From positions 1,550,001-1,614,000 of the forward strand of contig CP042428.1 of the NCBI GenBank assembly GCA_024207135.1: 64,000 nucleotides of DNA, read 5' to 3'. The notes under the pieces are model-generated. The model saw only the letters and a list, made by a program, of their open reading frames with translations. It ran no database searches and was not told the DNA's origin. The translations under genes and the position numbers were made by a program. The stretch comes from Arthrobacter sp. C2 (GTDB lineage: Bacteria; Actinomycetota; Actinomycetes; Actinomycetales; Micrococcaceae). Below, piece by piece: positions 34,155-43,255 of this stretch (the first letter of the stretch is position 1; every line of letters begins with the position of its first letter).

Positions 34155-35413
34155 CTGGTTGCTTCCTGTTTCGTGCGGTCGACTGCCAGATCTGCCAGCC
34201 GGCGGTGGGCCAGTGTCGCCATGAGCGCGGCACCGTCTTTCAAGACGTCGTCGGCGAAGACTGCCTGGGGTGAATGGTTGTCGGGCAGGTCATCGACGTC
34301 GACGCCCGGACGGGCTGCCCCGAGCGGGATGAAGACCCCGGGCACCTGTTCAAGCACCTTCGAGAAATCCTCGGATGCACTGAGCGGATATTCCGGGTCG
34401 ATGAGGCGGTTCTCGCCGAAGAGCTCCCGCACGGTGCCCGAGACGATGTCGGACTCTGCCGGATCGTTGTGGGTGACCGGGTAGAGCATTTGGTAGTCGA
34501 CGTCGACCTCGACGCCGTGCGCATCCGCGATGCCACCGAGCACCTCGGGGATCGAGGTGCTCATGTGCGTGCGGTTCTGTGTGCTGAAGGTTCGAACCGT
34601 CGCCTTGATCTCGACGGTGTCGGGGATGACGTTCTCGACTTCGCCGCCCTTGATCATGCCGATCGACACAACCACGGGATCGAATGAATCAAACCGGCGG
34701 GTGACCATGGTCTGGAGTGCGAGCACCATCGTTGCAGCGGCAGTCACCGGGTCGACAGCCCGGTGCGGGGCCGAGCCATGTCCGCCGCGGCCCTTCACCG
34801 TGATGAGCACGGTGTCGGAGGCGCTCATGATCGCACCCTTGCGAACCATGAAGGCGCCCTGCGGTATGCGCGCCGAGAAGACGTGAAGCGCAAAGGCGGC
34901 CGAGACGCGGGTGCCGGAGGCATCCAGCACACCTTCCTCGATCATCAGGCGGGCCCCGTCATGGCCTTCTTCGCCCGGCTGGAACATGAACACCACGTCG
35001 CCGGCCAGGTTCTCGCGATTGGCGCTGAGCAGTTCGGCCGCTCCGAGCACCATCGCCATGTGGGCGTCGTGCCCGCAGGCATGCATCGCTCCGGGCTGCT
35101 CGGAGGCAAACGCGAGTCCTGTCTCCTCCTGGACGGGGAGCGCATCCATGTCTCCGCGCAGCAGTACTGCGGGGGCGGGTCACAGAGTTGGGACTTGTCC
35201 CCTGAGCACCGCGACCACGGAGCTGCATTTGACACCCACGGTGACTTCGACGGGCAATTCGGCCAATCTGTCGAGAATCCGCTGTTGCGTCCGGGGCAGG
35301 TGGAGCCCGACCTCGGGGTGGCGATGCAGCTCGTGCCTGAGCGACACAAGGTCTGCCTCGATCCGAGAAGCTTGTTTCAGGTATTCCAAATCGGCTATCC
35401 TCACGCTTTTCAA
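34151..35413 (-). pseudogene. M20 family amidohydrolase interrupted by an in-frame TGA
   Basis: A complete M20D-type amidohydrolase can be read from a TTG at 35413 (or GTG at 35404) to 34151, but codon 78 is TGA (35182-35180), in the same frame on both sides. Before it: LRHELHRHPEVGLHLPRTQQRI...VVAVLRGQVPTL. After it: PAPAVLLRGDMDALPVQEETGL, HACGHDAHMAM with the metal ligands, PGEEGHDGARLM with the catalytic Glu, HGSAPHRAVDPV of the dimer domain, and SEDFS. Everything else is intact, so a recent nonsense change, readthrough or a sequencing error are all possible. Internal re-initiation at 35149 would drop the first lid strands and part of the RGDMDALP motif. Such enzymes deacylate N-acyl amino acids. 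Confidence 0.75.
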
Positions 35414-35427
35414 TTTCTGCTCAGATC

Positions 35428-35511
35428 AGTATAGGCGCGCCGAAAGTCGTGCAGATTACACGCGGAACATCCATCGATATTGATCATCTGAGGAATAATA
35501 TTGGGATATTC
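35428..35511. promoter_or_regulatory. Divergent control region, amidohydrolase / Lrp regulator
   Basis: A TATACT -10 lies at 35433-35428 (- strand) for the amidohydrolase. An AT-rich patch at 35470-35515 contains GAATA-N9-TATTC (35493-35511), a plausible Lrp-type operator against the GC-rich background. Confidence 0.5.
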
Positions 35512-35594
35512 TTGCATCAAGCCATCAAGTCTGTGCGCATCGATGCACGGCAGGTGAGCGCTCCCACAACGTTTCCCAGCAACAGGAGGCCGGC

Positions 35595-36593
35595 ATGACC
35601 CGTGCAGAGGACCTCGAATTGCTCCATGCCCTGCAAATCGCGCCGCGCGCTTCGTGGCGTTCCCTGGGCGCCGCGCTCCACCGTTCCCCGGCAATGCTCG
35701 CGAACCGCTGGCAGGAACTCACGGATGCCGGACTGGCATGGTGCACCGCAGTACCCTTCGGGGAGGGCGGCTCCGGCGTCACCGCGTTCATCGCGCTGCT
35801 CGGCGAACCGGGCCAGCAGCAAGCGCTAATCGACCAAGCCATCCTGATTCCCGAGGTCATTTCGATCGAGGTACCGGCCCGGCGCTGGGACCTCATCCTG
35901 ACGGTGCTGGTTCCTGACATGGAAGTGTTCCTGCGCTCGCTGCAACCGCGGATCGCGAACCTCGAAGGCCTGACCCAGCACGAAACGATCCTCTGCACGC
36001 GCCGGCATTTTGGGGGCCACGAGTGGCGGCTCAATGTCCTGGACGGTGCGGCACGGGCGGCGCTCCAACTGCAAAGCCGGGTCGCCGTTGAAGACGGCAA
36101 GGGGATGCGCAATGAGGATGGGGCCTTGATTCCCCTGCTGTTTCGCGACGGGCGTGCAGGTGTCACCGACATCGCCGCCGAACTCAACACGCACGCAAGC
36201 ACGGTTTCCCGGCGGCTGAATCGCTTCCTCGCAGACCCCCAGATATCGCTGCGCTGCGATGTGGCTCCCGAGCTTGTCGGCCAGCCGATCAGCTGCCAGT
36301 GGTTCTGCCGACTCCCGCCCAATCAACACGATGCTGCAGCAGCAGTGCTTCGAACCTTGCCGAATCTGCGCTACTGCGCCTCGACAACGGGCCAGACCAA
36401 CTTCACCTTCGTCCTCTGGGTCAAGTCGCCCGAGGACATCTTTGAAATCGAGCGGGAAGTCGTCGAAAGAATTGAGCACTTGACCATTTCCGAGAGTTCG
36501 GTGACGGTCAGGTTCATCAAGCGCATGGGCTGGCGGCTTGATGACCGGGGCCGTCGAATCGGCGAGCCCGTGCTCCCGAGGTTTCTCGACTGA
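35595..36593 (+). CDS. Lrp/AsnC family regulator with two HTH-RAM units
   Basis: 332 residues, about double a standard Lrp; ATG with AGGAGG five bases upstream. HTH 1 (about 5-48: EDLELLHALQIAPRASWRSLGAALHRSPAMLANRWQELTDAG) is followed by a first RAM-like effector domain. HTH 2 (about 148-192: FRDGRAGVTDIAAELNTHASTVSRRLNRFL) is followed by a second RAM-like domain ending near 315. Double-unit Lrp regulators are common in actinobacteria next to amino-acid metabolism genes. Divergent from the amidohydrolase-transporter pair, which it probably controls in response to the substrate. Confidence 0.9.
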   Translation: MTRAEDLELLHALQIAPRASWRSLGAALHRSPAMLANRWQELTDAGLAWCTAVPFGEGGSGVTAFIALLGEPGQQQALIDQAILIPEVISIEVPARRWDLILTVLVPDMEVFLRSLQPRIANLEGLTQHETILCTRRHFGGHEWRLNVLDGAARAALQLQSRVAVEDGKGMRNEDGALIPLLFRDGRAGVTDIAAELNTHASTVSRRLNRFLADPQISLRCDVAPELVGQPISCQWFCRLPPNQHDAAAAVLRTLPNLRYCASTTGQTNFTFVLWVKSPEDIFEIEREVVERIEHLTISESSVTVRFIKRMGWRLDDRGRRIGEPVLPRFLD

Positions 36594-36696
36594 TCGCCGG
36601 GCAGGCCTGCGCATGCTGCAGTGCCCGGCGCGGCCATGGCCCGGGAGAGAACCCAGGTCCAAAAAAGACATTGAACCAAGGCTTCCATTAATGCAG

Positions 36697-36732
36697 GAAG
36701 GGCTGCCCCGTTTTCCAAGGGGGCAGCCCTTC
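36697..36732. terminator. Bidirectional terminator, Lrp gene / flgE
   Basis: A 13-bp perfect stem, GAAGGGCTGCCCC (36697-36709) with GGGGCAGCCCTTC (36720-36732), between the convergent Lrp-type gene and flgE, 18 bases past the flgE stop. Confidence 0.8.
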
Positions 36733-36750
36733 GATGATTGACGTCCCTGG

Positions 36751-37935
36751 CTAGCGCTTGAGGTTGGCCAGTTCCTGCAGGACCTCGTCACTGGTGGTGA
36801 TGATCCGGGCGTTGGCCTGGAAGCCTCGCTGGGCGACGATCAGGTTGGTGAATTCCTGGGACAAATCGACGTTGGACATTTCCAGCATTCCGCCGGCGAT
36901 CGAGCCCATGCCAGGGTCCCCCGGAGCACCGAATTCGATGTTCCCGGAGTTTGCGGTGGTCGTGTAGCCCGAGCCTCCGGTCTTCTGCAGGCCCGAGGGG
37001 TTGGCCACGGTCCCGAGCACAATCTGGGCAATGGCCTGCTGCTTGCCGTTAGAGAAGGTTCCGGTCAGAGTGCCGTCCGAGCCCAGGGTGTAGGACTCCA
37101 GGGTGCCAGCAGCGTTGCCGTTCGCCTCGGAGATTGAAACGGTCTTCAGGCCCGCGTAGCCGGTGACCTTGGACAGGTCCACCTCGAGGCTTCCAAGATT
37201 CAGGGTTTTGTCGCCTGCCAGCGTGCCGTTGGCGTTCAGCGTGAGCGTGCTGTTGTCGGTGACGGCTGGCGTTGCACCGTCATTGGCGACAACGCTCCAC
37301 TGCGTCGCGGAGGTGCGGGTGAAGGTCAGGGACATTGTCCGGCTGGTGCCGTCCGCTGCGAAGATCTCCTTGTCCTGGGTGATGGAATCCCCGATGACGG
37401 TTTCCTTGGGCAGGTTGCCGGTGAGCGCAGCCTCGGTGGTGGCGGTGCCCGGCGAGACCAGGTCGCGGGGCAGGACGATGTCGCCCAGTGCGCCACCGGT
37501 AGGCAGGGCGCCGTTGACTGCCATGCGGCCCTGCACGATGCCGCCGTCGGGGCTGGTGAGCCGTCCGTTGGCGTCGAATTCGAAAGCCCCGGCGCGGGTC
37601 AGGGTGGTCGCGTTGCCCGAGCGAGTGATGAAGAACCCGTCCCCGGAGATCATCATGTCCGAGGCACGCCCGGTGCTCTGGGACGAGCCCTGTCCGAAGT
37701 TGGTCGCGATGCCGGCCACCTGCACGCCCAGGCCCACCTGGGCGGGGTTGCGTCCGCCGGTGTCGGCACCGGGGGTGGTGGCGCCCTGCGTCATCTGCGA
37801 GAGGGTGTCCTGGAACTGGACGGAAGAAGACTTGAAGCCCGCGGTGTTGACGTTGGCGATGTTGTTGCCGGTGGTGTCGAGCATGGTCTGGTGCGCACGA
37901 AGACCGGAAATTCCTGAATACAGTGAACGAAGCAT
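36751..37935 (-). CDS. flgE: Flagellar hook protein FlgE
   Basis: 394 residues. The start MLRSLYSGISGLRAHQTMLDTTGNNIANVNTAGFKSS is the flagellar rod/hook signature, and NLIVAQRGFQANARIITTSDEVLQELANLKR is the matching C-terminal helix. Between them lie a SGDGFFITR region (D1) and a Ser/Thr/Gly-rich D2 insert (about 135-330), as in hook rather than rod proteins. It polymerises into the hook cap-to-base. Last gene of the flgB operon, followed by a strong terminator. No flgF or flgG is present here. Confidence 0.92.
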   Translation of the reverse strand: MLRSLYSGISGLRAHQTMLDTTGNNIANVNTAGFKSSSVQFQDTLSQMTQGATTPGADTGGRNPAQVGLGVQVAGIATNFGQGSSQSTGRASDMMISGDGFFITRSGNATTLTRAGAFEFDANGRLTSPDGGIVQGRMAVNGALPTGGALGDIVLPRDLVSPGTATTEAALTGNLPKETVIGDSITQDKEIFAADGTSRTMSLTFTRTSATQWSVVANDGATPAVTDNSTLTLNANGTLAGDKTLNLGSLEVDLSKVTGYAGLKTVSISEANGNAAGTLESYTLGSDGTLTGTFSNGKQQAIAQIVLGTVANPSGLQKTGGSGYTTTANSGNIEFGAPGDPGMGSIAGGMLEMSNVDLSQEFTNLIVAQRGFQANARIITTSDEVLQELANLKR

Positions 37936-37997
37936 GGGGGGTCACTTTCTGCGTTGAAGGAAAGGCGGGTGGATCAAGAAAAATTGAGGGATTGCAG

Positions 37998-38477
37998 TTA
38001 CGCGGCGGCGGGATCGGGTTCGGTGGTCTTGGGCTCAGCGTCCTCGGTGGGTTCCTCCACCGCCGGTGAATCTTCCGGAATCCCCACGGTGACGATCTGC
38101 CCGTAGGGGATTTGTTTGTCCCCCACGGTGACCACCGGGTCGATGCCGGAGAAGGAGACCGCCGTGACGACACCCATGACCGGGTCATCGCCGCCGGTGG
38201 TGATTTGCTGTCCGATCAGCGCCGAGACGGCCAGGCGCTGCTGGATGGCCAGGGACACGTCCTGGGTGGCGCTGAGTTGGTTCAGCCGCTCCATGGACGC
38301 CAGCTGCGTGGTTTGGGAGATCATCTCGTTGGTGTCCATGGGCGAGCTGGGGTCCTGGTTGGCCAGCTGGGTGACCAAAAGGTGCAAGAACATCTCCCCG
38401 TCCATGGTCTGCTTGGGGGCCCGGGCAGGTGCTGCTCCGGCCCCGAATTGCGTGGCCTCGATGGGTGGCACGGTCAT
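37998..38477 (-). CDS. flgD: Flagellar hook capping protein FlgD
   Basis: 159 residues, shorter than enterobacterial FlgD (about 230). The conserved N-terminal export/assembly part is clear: MDGEMFLHLLVTQLANQDPSSPMDTNEMISQTTQLASMERLNQL. The rest (VMGVVTAVSFSGIDPVVTVGDKQIPYGQIVTV) is a reduced tudor/Fn3-like core with an acidic tail. It caps the growing hook. Located between fliK and flgE as in other Gram-positive fla operons. Confidence 0.93.
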   Translation of the reverse strand: MTVPPIEATQFGAGAAPARAPKQTMDGEMFLHLLVTQLANQDPSSPMDTNEMISQTTQLASMERLNQLSATQDVSLAIQQRLAVSALIGQQITTGGDDPVMGVVTAVSFSGIDPVVTVGDKQIPYGQIVTVGIPEDSPAVEEPTEDAEPKTTEPDPAAA

Positions 38478-38492
38478 GGGCGTATTTCCTTC

Positions 38493-40076
38493 CTAGGCCA
38501 TCACGTCGAGATGGGATGTGGCACGGTGCGTCGGGAGTTCTGGCTGGGCTTGGAATTCGGGTGGTTGTCCGGTGCCGCCGGGCAACACCGTGGACCGGGT
38601 GCCGGAGGCTGCTCGTTGCTCGCCCCCGCCGCCGAAGGTTTCACCCCTGGGGCTTCCCCCGGAGGACGAGCCGTCCGCAGTGGTGTTCAGGGTGATGTTT
38701 CCCCCTCCGCTGGCCGCCAGTTCACGGCGCAGTTCCGGCAGCATGGCCCGCAGCGCCTCACGTCCGGCTTCCGTGGGGGCGGAAATGTCCATGCGGATGC
38801 CATCGGATCCCAGATGGGCCTTGACCGTGATGGGCCCCAGCGCCTCCGGGGCGATGTTCACGCTCAGCGTGCGTTCCCCATGGGGTCCGGCGGCCAGCGT
38901 GGCGATGGGCCCGAGCAATTGCCGGTGCAGCGGCAGCGGGGGTTGGGTCCTGGCCGATGCGGCCGTGGTCGATGGCACCTCGATCGAATCGACGGCCCCG
39001 ACACCCACATCGGCGGACGGGCGGCCCACGGCTGCCGGAGCGGGTTCAGTGGCTTGGGCAACGGAGTGGGCAGCGATGGCAGATGCCGACACCGGGGTTA
39101 GAGGCACGGCGGAAGGCTTTGGCTCGGCCAGGGAAACTCCGGCGGTGGCAGGTGGCGAGCCGCCTCCGGCCACGGATCCTTCAGCCGTGTCGGTCTCGGT
39201 CTCGGGGACTCCTGTTTGGATCGCGGCCGGTGTCTCACCCTGCACCGATGCCGCCCCGGGCACTGTGGCGGGCAGCGTGGTGGTTGGCGCAGTATGACTC
39301 GAGTCCAGGGACGCCGAACCGGCGGCGTCCACCAGCTCGGGGACACCCGATGCGGAGTCGGCCGACTCCGGCATCTTGATAACCAGCAATGGGGCGTTGG
39401 CCACCCGCAGCGCTGGATCCTGTGGCGCTGCAGGAGTCTCGGGCATTGGCCCTCCGGGCCGTGGCAAGGTGAGCAACGGGGCTTCGGCCACCGGCAGCGG
39501 CGGAACCTGCGGCGGCGCAGAGGTCTCGGGCGATGGTGGCCCTGGCAGCGGCAAGATGAGCAGCGGGGCAACGGCGACCGGGAAGGATGCCCGGGCCGCG
39601 GAACCGGTTGCCAGCGGATCGCTACCGACGCGGAGGTCCGGAGCCTGTGCAGCTGAGATTTCGGACTGGACCGGTGAAGCGGGCTCGTTCATCGCAGGGA
39701 CCATGCCCGTCGAACCTTTTAAGACCGCATCCGGTGTGGCTTCGAACGGTGCCAAGGTCGGATAGTGCGCCCGCTGCGCCAGCAGCAAGCCCTCCGGTGG
39801 GGATTCCATTCTCTCGGGTGCTGCGGCAGCGGGTTGTCCGTCCGCGGCGGGATCCTCCGGGGCTACCGCTGGATCCGTCTTCGATCGGATAGAAGCGTCC
39901 GCTTCTTGCCGTGGTGCCGAAACAGGAATCATGGAGGCGAAGAGTTCGGCGAACAGCCCCGGTGCCGCGGCTGCGGGAAGATCGGCACCGCCGGCGCGGG
40001 TCGATGTGCCGGAGCCAGTGGTCGATTCACCGGCACCGGGCTGGTGAGTTGAAGTTGTTGGTATCAGGGGCATCAT
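38493..40076 (-). CDS. fliK: Flagellar hook-length control protein FliK
   Basis: 527 residues, mostly low-complexity Pro/Ala/Ser (about 1-390), the expected flexible ruler. A C-terminal Flg_hook domain (about 400-490) has LPLHRQLLGPIATLAAGPHGERTLSVNIAPEALGPITVKAHLGSDGIRMDISAPTEAGREAL, which contacts FlhB to switch substrate class. Starts within the stop of the NlpC/P60 gene (4-base overlap). Confidence 0.9.
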   Translation of the reverse strand: MMPLIPTTSTHQPGAGESTTGSGTSTRAGGADLPAAAAPGLFAELFASMIPVSAPRQEADASIRSKTDPAVAPEDPAADGQPAAAAPERMESPPEGLLLAQRAHYPTLAPFEATPDAVLKGSTGMVPAMNEPASPVQSEISAAQAPDLRVGSDPLATGSAARASFPVAVAPLLILPLPGPPSPETSAPPQVPPLPVAEAPLLTLPRPGGPMPETPAAPQDPALRVANAPLLVIKMPESADSASGVPELVDAAGSASLDSSHTAPTTTLPATVPGAASVQGETPAAIQTGVPETETDTAEGSVAGGGSPPATAGVSLAEPKPSAVPLTPVSASAIAAHSVAQATEPAPAAVGRPSADVGVGAVDSIEVPSTTAASARTQPPLPLHRQLLGPIATLAAGPHGERTLSVNIAPEALGPITVKAHLGSDGIRMDISAPTEAGREALRAMLPELRRELAASGGGNITLNTTADGSSSGGSPRGETFGGGGEQRAASGTRSTVLPGGTGQPPEFQAQPELPTHRATSHLDVMA

Positions 40077-40903
40077 GCGCCATTCACCGCCGTTGAGAAG
40101 AGTGCCCGCTGCACGGCTGCGGTAAGTTCGGCCTGTTCGATGGCTGTCTCCTTGGTCGCGCCGGCCGCCGGCTTCGCCGCGGCCGGGGCCGAGGTTTCAG
40201 AGGGCACGATCCGGCGGATGGTCATGATCGTGGCATCCGTTTCAAAGAGCTTGCGGATGCTCACGCTTTCGCCGGGTCGCGGGGCATGGATCATTTTGTT
40301 GTCACCCAGGTAGATGCCGATATGGCCACCACCCCGTGTGACGATCAGGTCCCCCGGCTTGGCCTGGGACAGCGAAGGCACCTCGGTGCCTTCCTTGGCC
40401 TGCTGACGGGCAACGCGCGGAAGTTCCACGCCCAGATCCCTGAAGGTGTGCTGGACGAAGGACGAGCAGTCAAGTCCGATCTTGGGGTTGTTGCCGCCCC
40501 ACACATAGGGGACGCCAAGGTACTTCTTCGCGGCCGCGACCACGTCCGACCCGTCTACGTCGCCCTTAGTTGCCTTTGGTTCGTTGCGCACCGCGTCCGG
40601 TTTGCCCGCGGCGGCACCGGTACCCGGCGCAATGGAGGGGGCAGGTGCCGGGGTTGCTGTCTTGGGGGCGAGCACCGCCGGGGCGGCCATGGCCTCCTGC
40701 AGTGCCTGGGTGAATGCCGCCGGTGTTGAAGGGGCTGCGGGCAGCGCGGAAGTGGTGCCCGCGGATCCCCCCGCATACATGGAGGCCGCCGAAGCGGTGC
40801 CGGCCGACAGCGGTTCCGGGCGAGCCGTTGCCGTGGTGCCGCTGACACGAGCCAGGGTTCCCTGGATCGCACCGATGCGCGAGGCCATGTCGGTGAAGCT
40901 CAC
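40073..40903 (-). CDS. NlpC/P60 (C40) peptidoglycan hydrolase inside the flagellar operon
   Basis: 276 residues. A C40 domain (about 116-225) has GVPYVWGGNNPKIGLDCSSFV with the catalytic Cys at 146, GGGHIGIYLGD with the catalytic His and MIHAPRPG with the third residue. These enzymes cut the stem peptide (D-gamma-Glu-diaminopimelate or -Lys type). No Sec signal is seen; the first about 20 residues are amphipathic and resemble flagellar export substrates. Overlapping ends with fliJ and fliK (4 bases each) tie it into the operon. It may replace the muramidase role of FlgJ, opening the wall for the rod; this is inference. The Ala/Pro-rich segment (25-110) is a linker. Confidence 0.88.
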   Translation of the reverse strand: MSFTDMASRIGAIQGTLARVSGTTATARPEPLSAGTASAASMYAGGSAGTTSALPAAPSTPAAFTQALQEAMAAPAVLAPKTATPAPAPSIAPGTGAAAGKPDAVRNEPKATKGDVDGSDVVAAAKKYLGVPYVWGGNNPKIGLDCSSFVQHTFRDLGVELPRVARQQAKEGTEVPSLSQAKPGDLIVTRGGGHIGIYLGDNKMIHAPRPGESVSIRKLFETDATIMTIRRIVPSETSAPAAAKPAAGATKETAIEQAELTAAVQRALFSTAVNGA

Positions 40904-41325
40904 GGCGTCTTCCCTTCGAAGGCGTTGGTGGCACCCAGGTCGTCAAGCAGTACTTGCTCGCGGGCCAGGGCCTGGTTGCGGACGGCGATCTCGTGGCGGT
41001 CGGCCAGCTTTTCCAGGGACTTCAGCTCGGCCCGGGCCTGCCGGTGTGCCTCGCGGGCATGGTCCGCGTCCGAGTCCAGGGACGCGACCACGGCATCCAG
41101 TTCAAGCAGCATGCCGCGCGTGGAAGCGCGGGCGGCCATGAGCGCCATCAGCGTTCCGCTGTCAACGGGGGCGTCCTCGGGAGCCGCGATGGATTCCCGC
41201 ACGGTGTTGCGCTCACCGGTGCCCCGGCGCAGGGCGTGGTTGGCCGCGGCGAGTTGGCCGGCGGCCTTGGTTTCCTGCAGGCCGCGCAGCCTCAGCAGGC
41301 TGGACAGTGCAAATCCCTTGGACAT
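40900..41325 (-). CDS. fliJ: Flagellar export chaperone FliJ
   Basis: 141 residues, almost wholly coiled-coil, opening FALSSLLRLRGLQETKAAGQLAAA and with the family HREIAV-type helix (ADRHEIAVRNQALAREQVLLDDL). FliJ links the FliI ATPase to the FlhA ring. Its start shares a base with the fliI stop. Confidence 0.8.
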   Translation of the reverse strand: MSKGFALSSLLRLRGLQETKAAGQLAAANHALRRGTGERNTVRESIAAPEDAPVDSGTLMALMAARASTRGMLLELDAVVASLDSDADHAREAHRQARAELKSLEKLADRHEIAVRNQALAREQVLLDDLGATNAFEGKTP

Positions 41326-42644
41326 CAGGACACCCCCATGGAAAGCAGTAGCGATTCAAGCTCGGCCCAGGACTGGGTGCTGGGCACCGGTTCCTCGAGA
41401 CGTTGTTGCAGGAAATCGTTGATTCGCCCTTCATGGTCGACCGCGGCGTCGGCCAGCGGGTTGCTGCCGCGCTGGTAGGCGCCTACGTCGAGCAGGTCCT
41501 GCACAGAGCGCCGCGCGGCCAAGACCTTACGCAGCGTTCCGGCTGCCCGGGCCTGCTCCCGGGTGGTGACCTTCGAGGCAACGCGCGAGACCGAGGCCAG
41601 GGCGTCGATGGAGGGGAAATGCCCGGCAATGGCCAGCTTGCGGTCCAACACGATGTGCCCGTCCAGCAGCGAGCGGGTCGCATCGGCGATGGGTTCGTTG
41701 TGGTCGTCCCCGTCCACCAGCACGGTGTAGATCCCGGTGATCGACCCGTTCGCCGAGGTTCCGGCGCGTTCCAGGAGCCTGGCCAGCAACGAGAAGGTCG
41801 AGGGCGGGTAGCCGCGGGTTGCCGGCGGTTCGCCGGCCGACAAGCCGATCTCGCGCTGGGCCATGGCCACGCGGGTCAGCGAATCCATCATCAGCAGCAC
41901 CTGCGCACCGGATTCGCGGAACGACTCGGCGATGCGGGTGGCGACGAAGGCCGCCCGCAGACGCATGCGTGCCGGCTCGTCCGCGGTGGACACCACGACG
42001 ATGGACCGGGCCAGTCCCTCGGCACCCAGGTCTTCCTCGAGGAATTCGCGGACCTCGCGCCCGCGCTCCCCCACCAGGGCGATGACGTTGACCTGCGCGG
42101 CGGTGCCGCGGGCAATCATGGATAGCAGCGAGGACTTCCCGACGCCGGAGCCTGCAAACAGGCCGATGCGTTGCCCGGCACCCACCGCCGTGAGCGTGTC
42201 CATGACCCGGACCCCCAGCTGCAGCGGGTCGGTGATCCTGCTTCGCTCCAGGGCGGCCGGTGCCTGGTTCTCCATGGGCACCATGGTGTGCTCCCCCAGC
42301 GCACCCAGGCCATCAATGGGGTTTCCCAGCCCGTTCAGCACCCGTCCCAGCAGGCCGGTGCCGACCGGGATGTAGGCCGCGGTGCCGCTGCTGTGCACGA
42401 AGTCGCCCACCTGGATCTCGTCCAGGGCTCCCAGCGGCATGCAGTGCAGGGTGTCGCTGCGGGCGGCCACGACCTCGGCGGGGATCTTCTTCTCCCCGAT
42501 GTGCAGCACGGTGCCTACCGGGGCGTTGAGCCCGGAAACCTCCAGGCCCAGGCCCACCACGGAGGAGACGACCCCCATGGGCACCGGTCCGGCCGCGGAC
42601 AGCGCGGCACCGAGGCCCTCCCAGGAACGCGTATCCAGGCTCAT
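41325..42644 (-). CDS. fliI: Flagellar export ATPase FliI
   Basis: 439 residues, full length. It has Walker A GLFAGSGVGKSSLLS (about 165-179), the VALVGERGREVREFLEEDLG segment, Walker B VLLMMDSLTRVA, and PPATRGYPPSTFSLLARLLERAG as in F1-beta-like ATPases. It energises loading of export substrates, partnered by FliH and FliJ. Overlaps fliH by 4 bases. Confidence 0.97.
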   Translation of the reverse strand: MSLDTRSWEGLGAALSAAGPVPMGVVSSVVGLGLEVSGLNAPVGTVLHIGEKKIPAEVVAARSDTLHCMPLGALDEIQVGDFVHSSGTAAYIPVGTGLLGRVLNGLGNPIDGLGALGEHTMVPMENQAPAALERSRITDPLQLGVRVMDTLTAVGAGQRIGLFAGSGVGKSSLLSMIARGTAAQVNVIALVGERGREVREFLEEDLGAEGLARSIVVVSTADEPARMRLRAAFVATRIAESFRESGAQVLLMMDSLTRVAMAQREIGLSAGEPPATRGYPPSTFSLLARLLERAGTSANGSITGIYTVLVDGDDHNEPIADATRSLLDGHIVLDRKLAIAGHFPSIDALASVSRVASKVTTREQARAAGTLRKVLAARRSVQDLLDVGAYQRGSNPLADAAVDHEGRINDFLQQRLEEPVPSTQSWAELESLLLSMGVS

Positions 42645-43255
42645 GCGATTCCGCTCCGCAAGGCGGCGGCGGCCCGTTCAAGGGCGGTTGAAATGCGCGC
42701 GTCAAGGAATCCGGATTCGAATGCGGTCAGCGCGTCCCCGCGGGCCAGGGACGGATCGGCAACCAGCGCGATCGAGGTGCCCGGCACGGTGTCCAGGTCC
42801 AACAGCGCCAGATCCTGCGGATTCATCCGCACCTGGCGCACGGTGGCCGCGTCGATGCCATCCATGGCGCGGTCCAGTGCAGCCTTGGCCCCGAAGCGGT
42901 CGTTGGAAAGCTCCTTTCCCACGATCTTTTCCGCGAGCAGCAGCGCGGATTCCACCAGCACGCCGGAGGCCTCCTCCAGCACCGGAACGGTGCGTGCGTT
43001 CAGGGCCGCAGCGGCACCGGCCAGGGCGCGCAACGCGTCGGCGTGTTCTACCCGCCGTGCGGCTTCGGCCTCGGCGGCGGTCCGTGCTGCATCCTCGCGC
43101 GCGGTCCGCGCCACGGCCTCGGCGGCGCGGATGCCCTGCGCGTAGCCGCTGGCATAGCCGTGCGCATGCGAGGCGCCGGCCTCGCGCCGGTCCCCGGACG
43201 AGGGAGCGAGCACGCTGAAATGCACCGGTTCGAACCCCTGGGCGTCAGAGGACAT
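42641..43255 (-). CDS. fliH: Flagellar ATPase regulator FliH
   Basis: 204 residues from the ATG at 43255 (or the ATG at 43261), inside the fliG end. A GxxxG-like stretch (HAHGYASGYAQGIRAAEAVA) and an Ala/Glu/Arg coiled coil precede the conserved C-terminal FliH/YscL part (LLAEKIVGKEL, then VRQVRMNPQDLALLDLDTVPGTSIALVADPSLARGDALTAFESGFLDARI). It holds FliI and binds the C-ring. Confidence 0.88.
   Translation of the reverse strand: MSSDAQGFEPVHFSVLAPSSGDRREAGASHAHGYASGYAQGIRAAEAVARTAREDAARTAAEAEAARRVEHADALRALAGAAAALNARTVPVLEEASGVLVESALLLAEKIVGKELSNDRFGAKAALDRAMDGIDAATVRQVRMNPQDLALLDLDTVPGTSIALVADPSLARGDALTAFESGFLDARISTALERAAAALRSGIA

Noticed and set aside
35180-35182. TGA as a selenocysteine codon
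   Set aside because: M20 enzymes have no Cys/Sec requirement at this place, the position is a variable loop, and no SECIS-like hairpin directly after it is evident.
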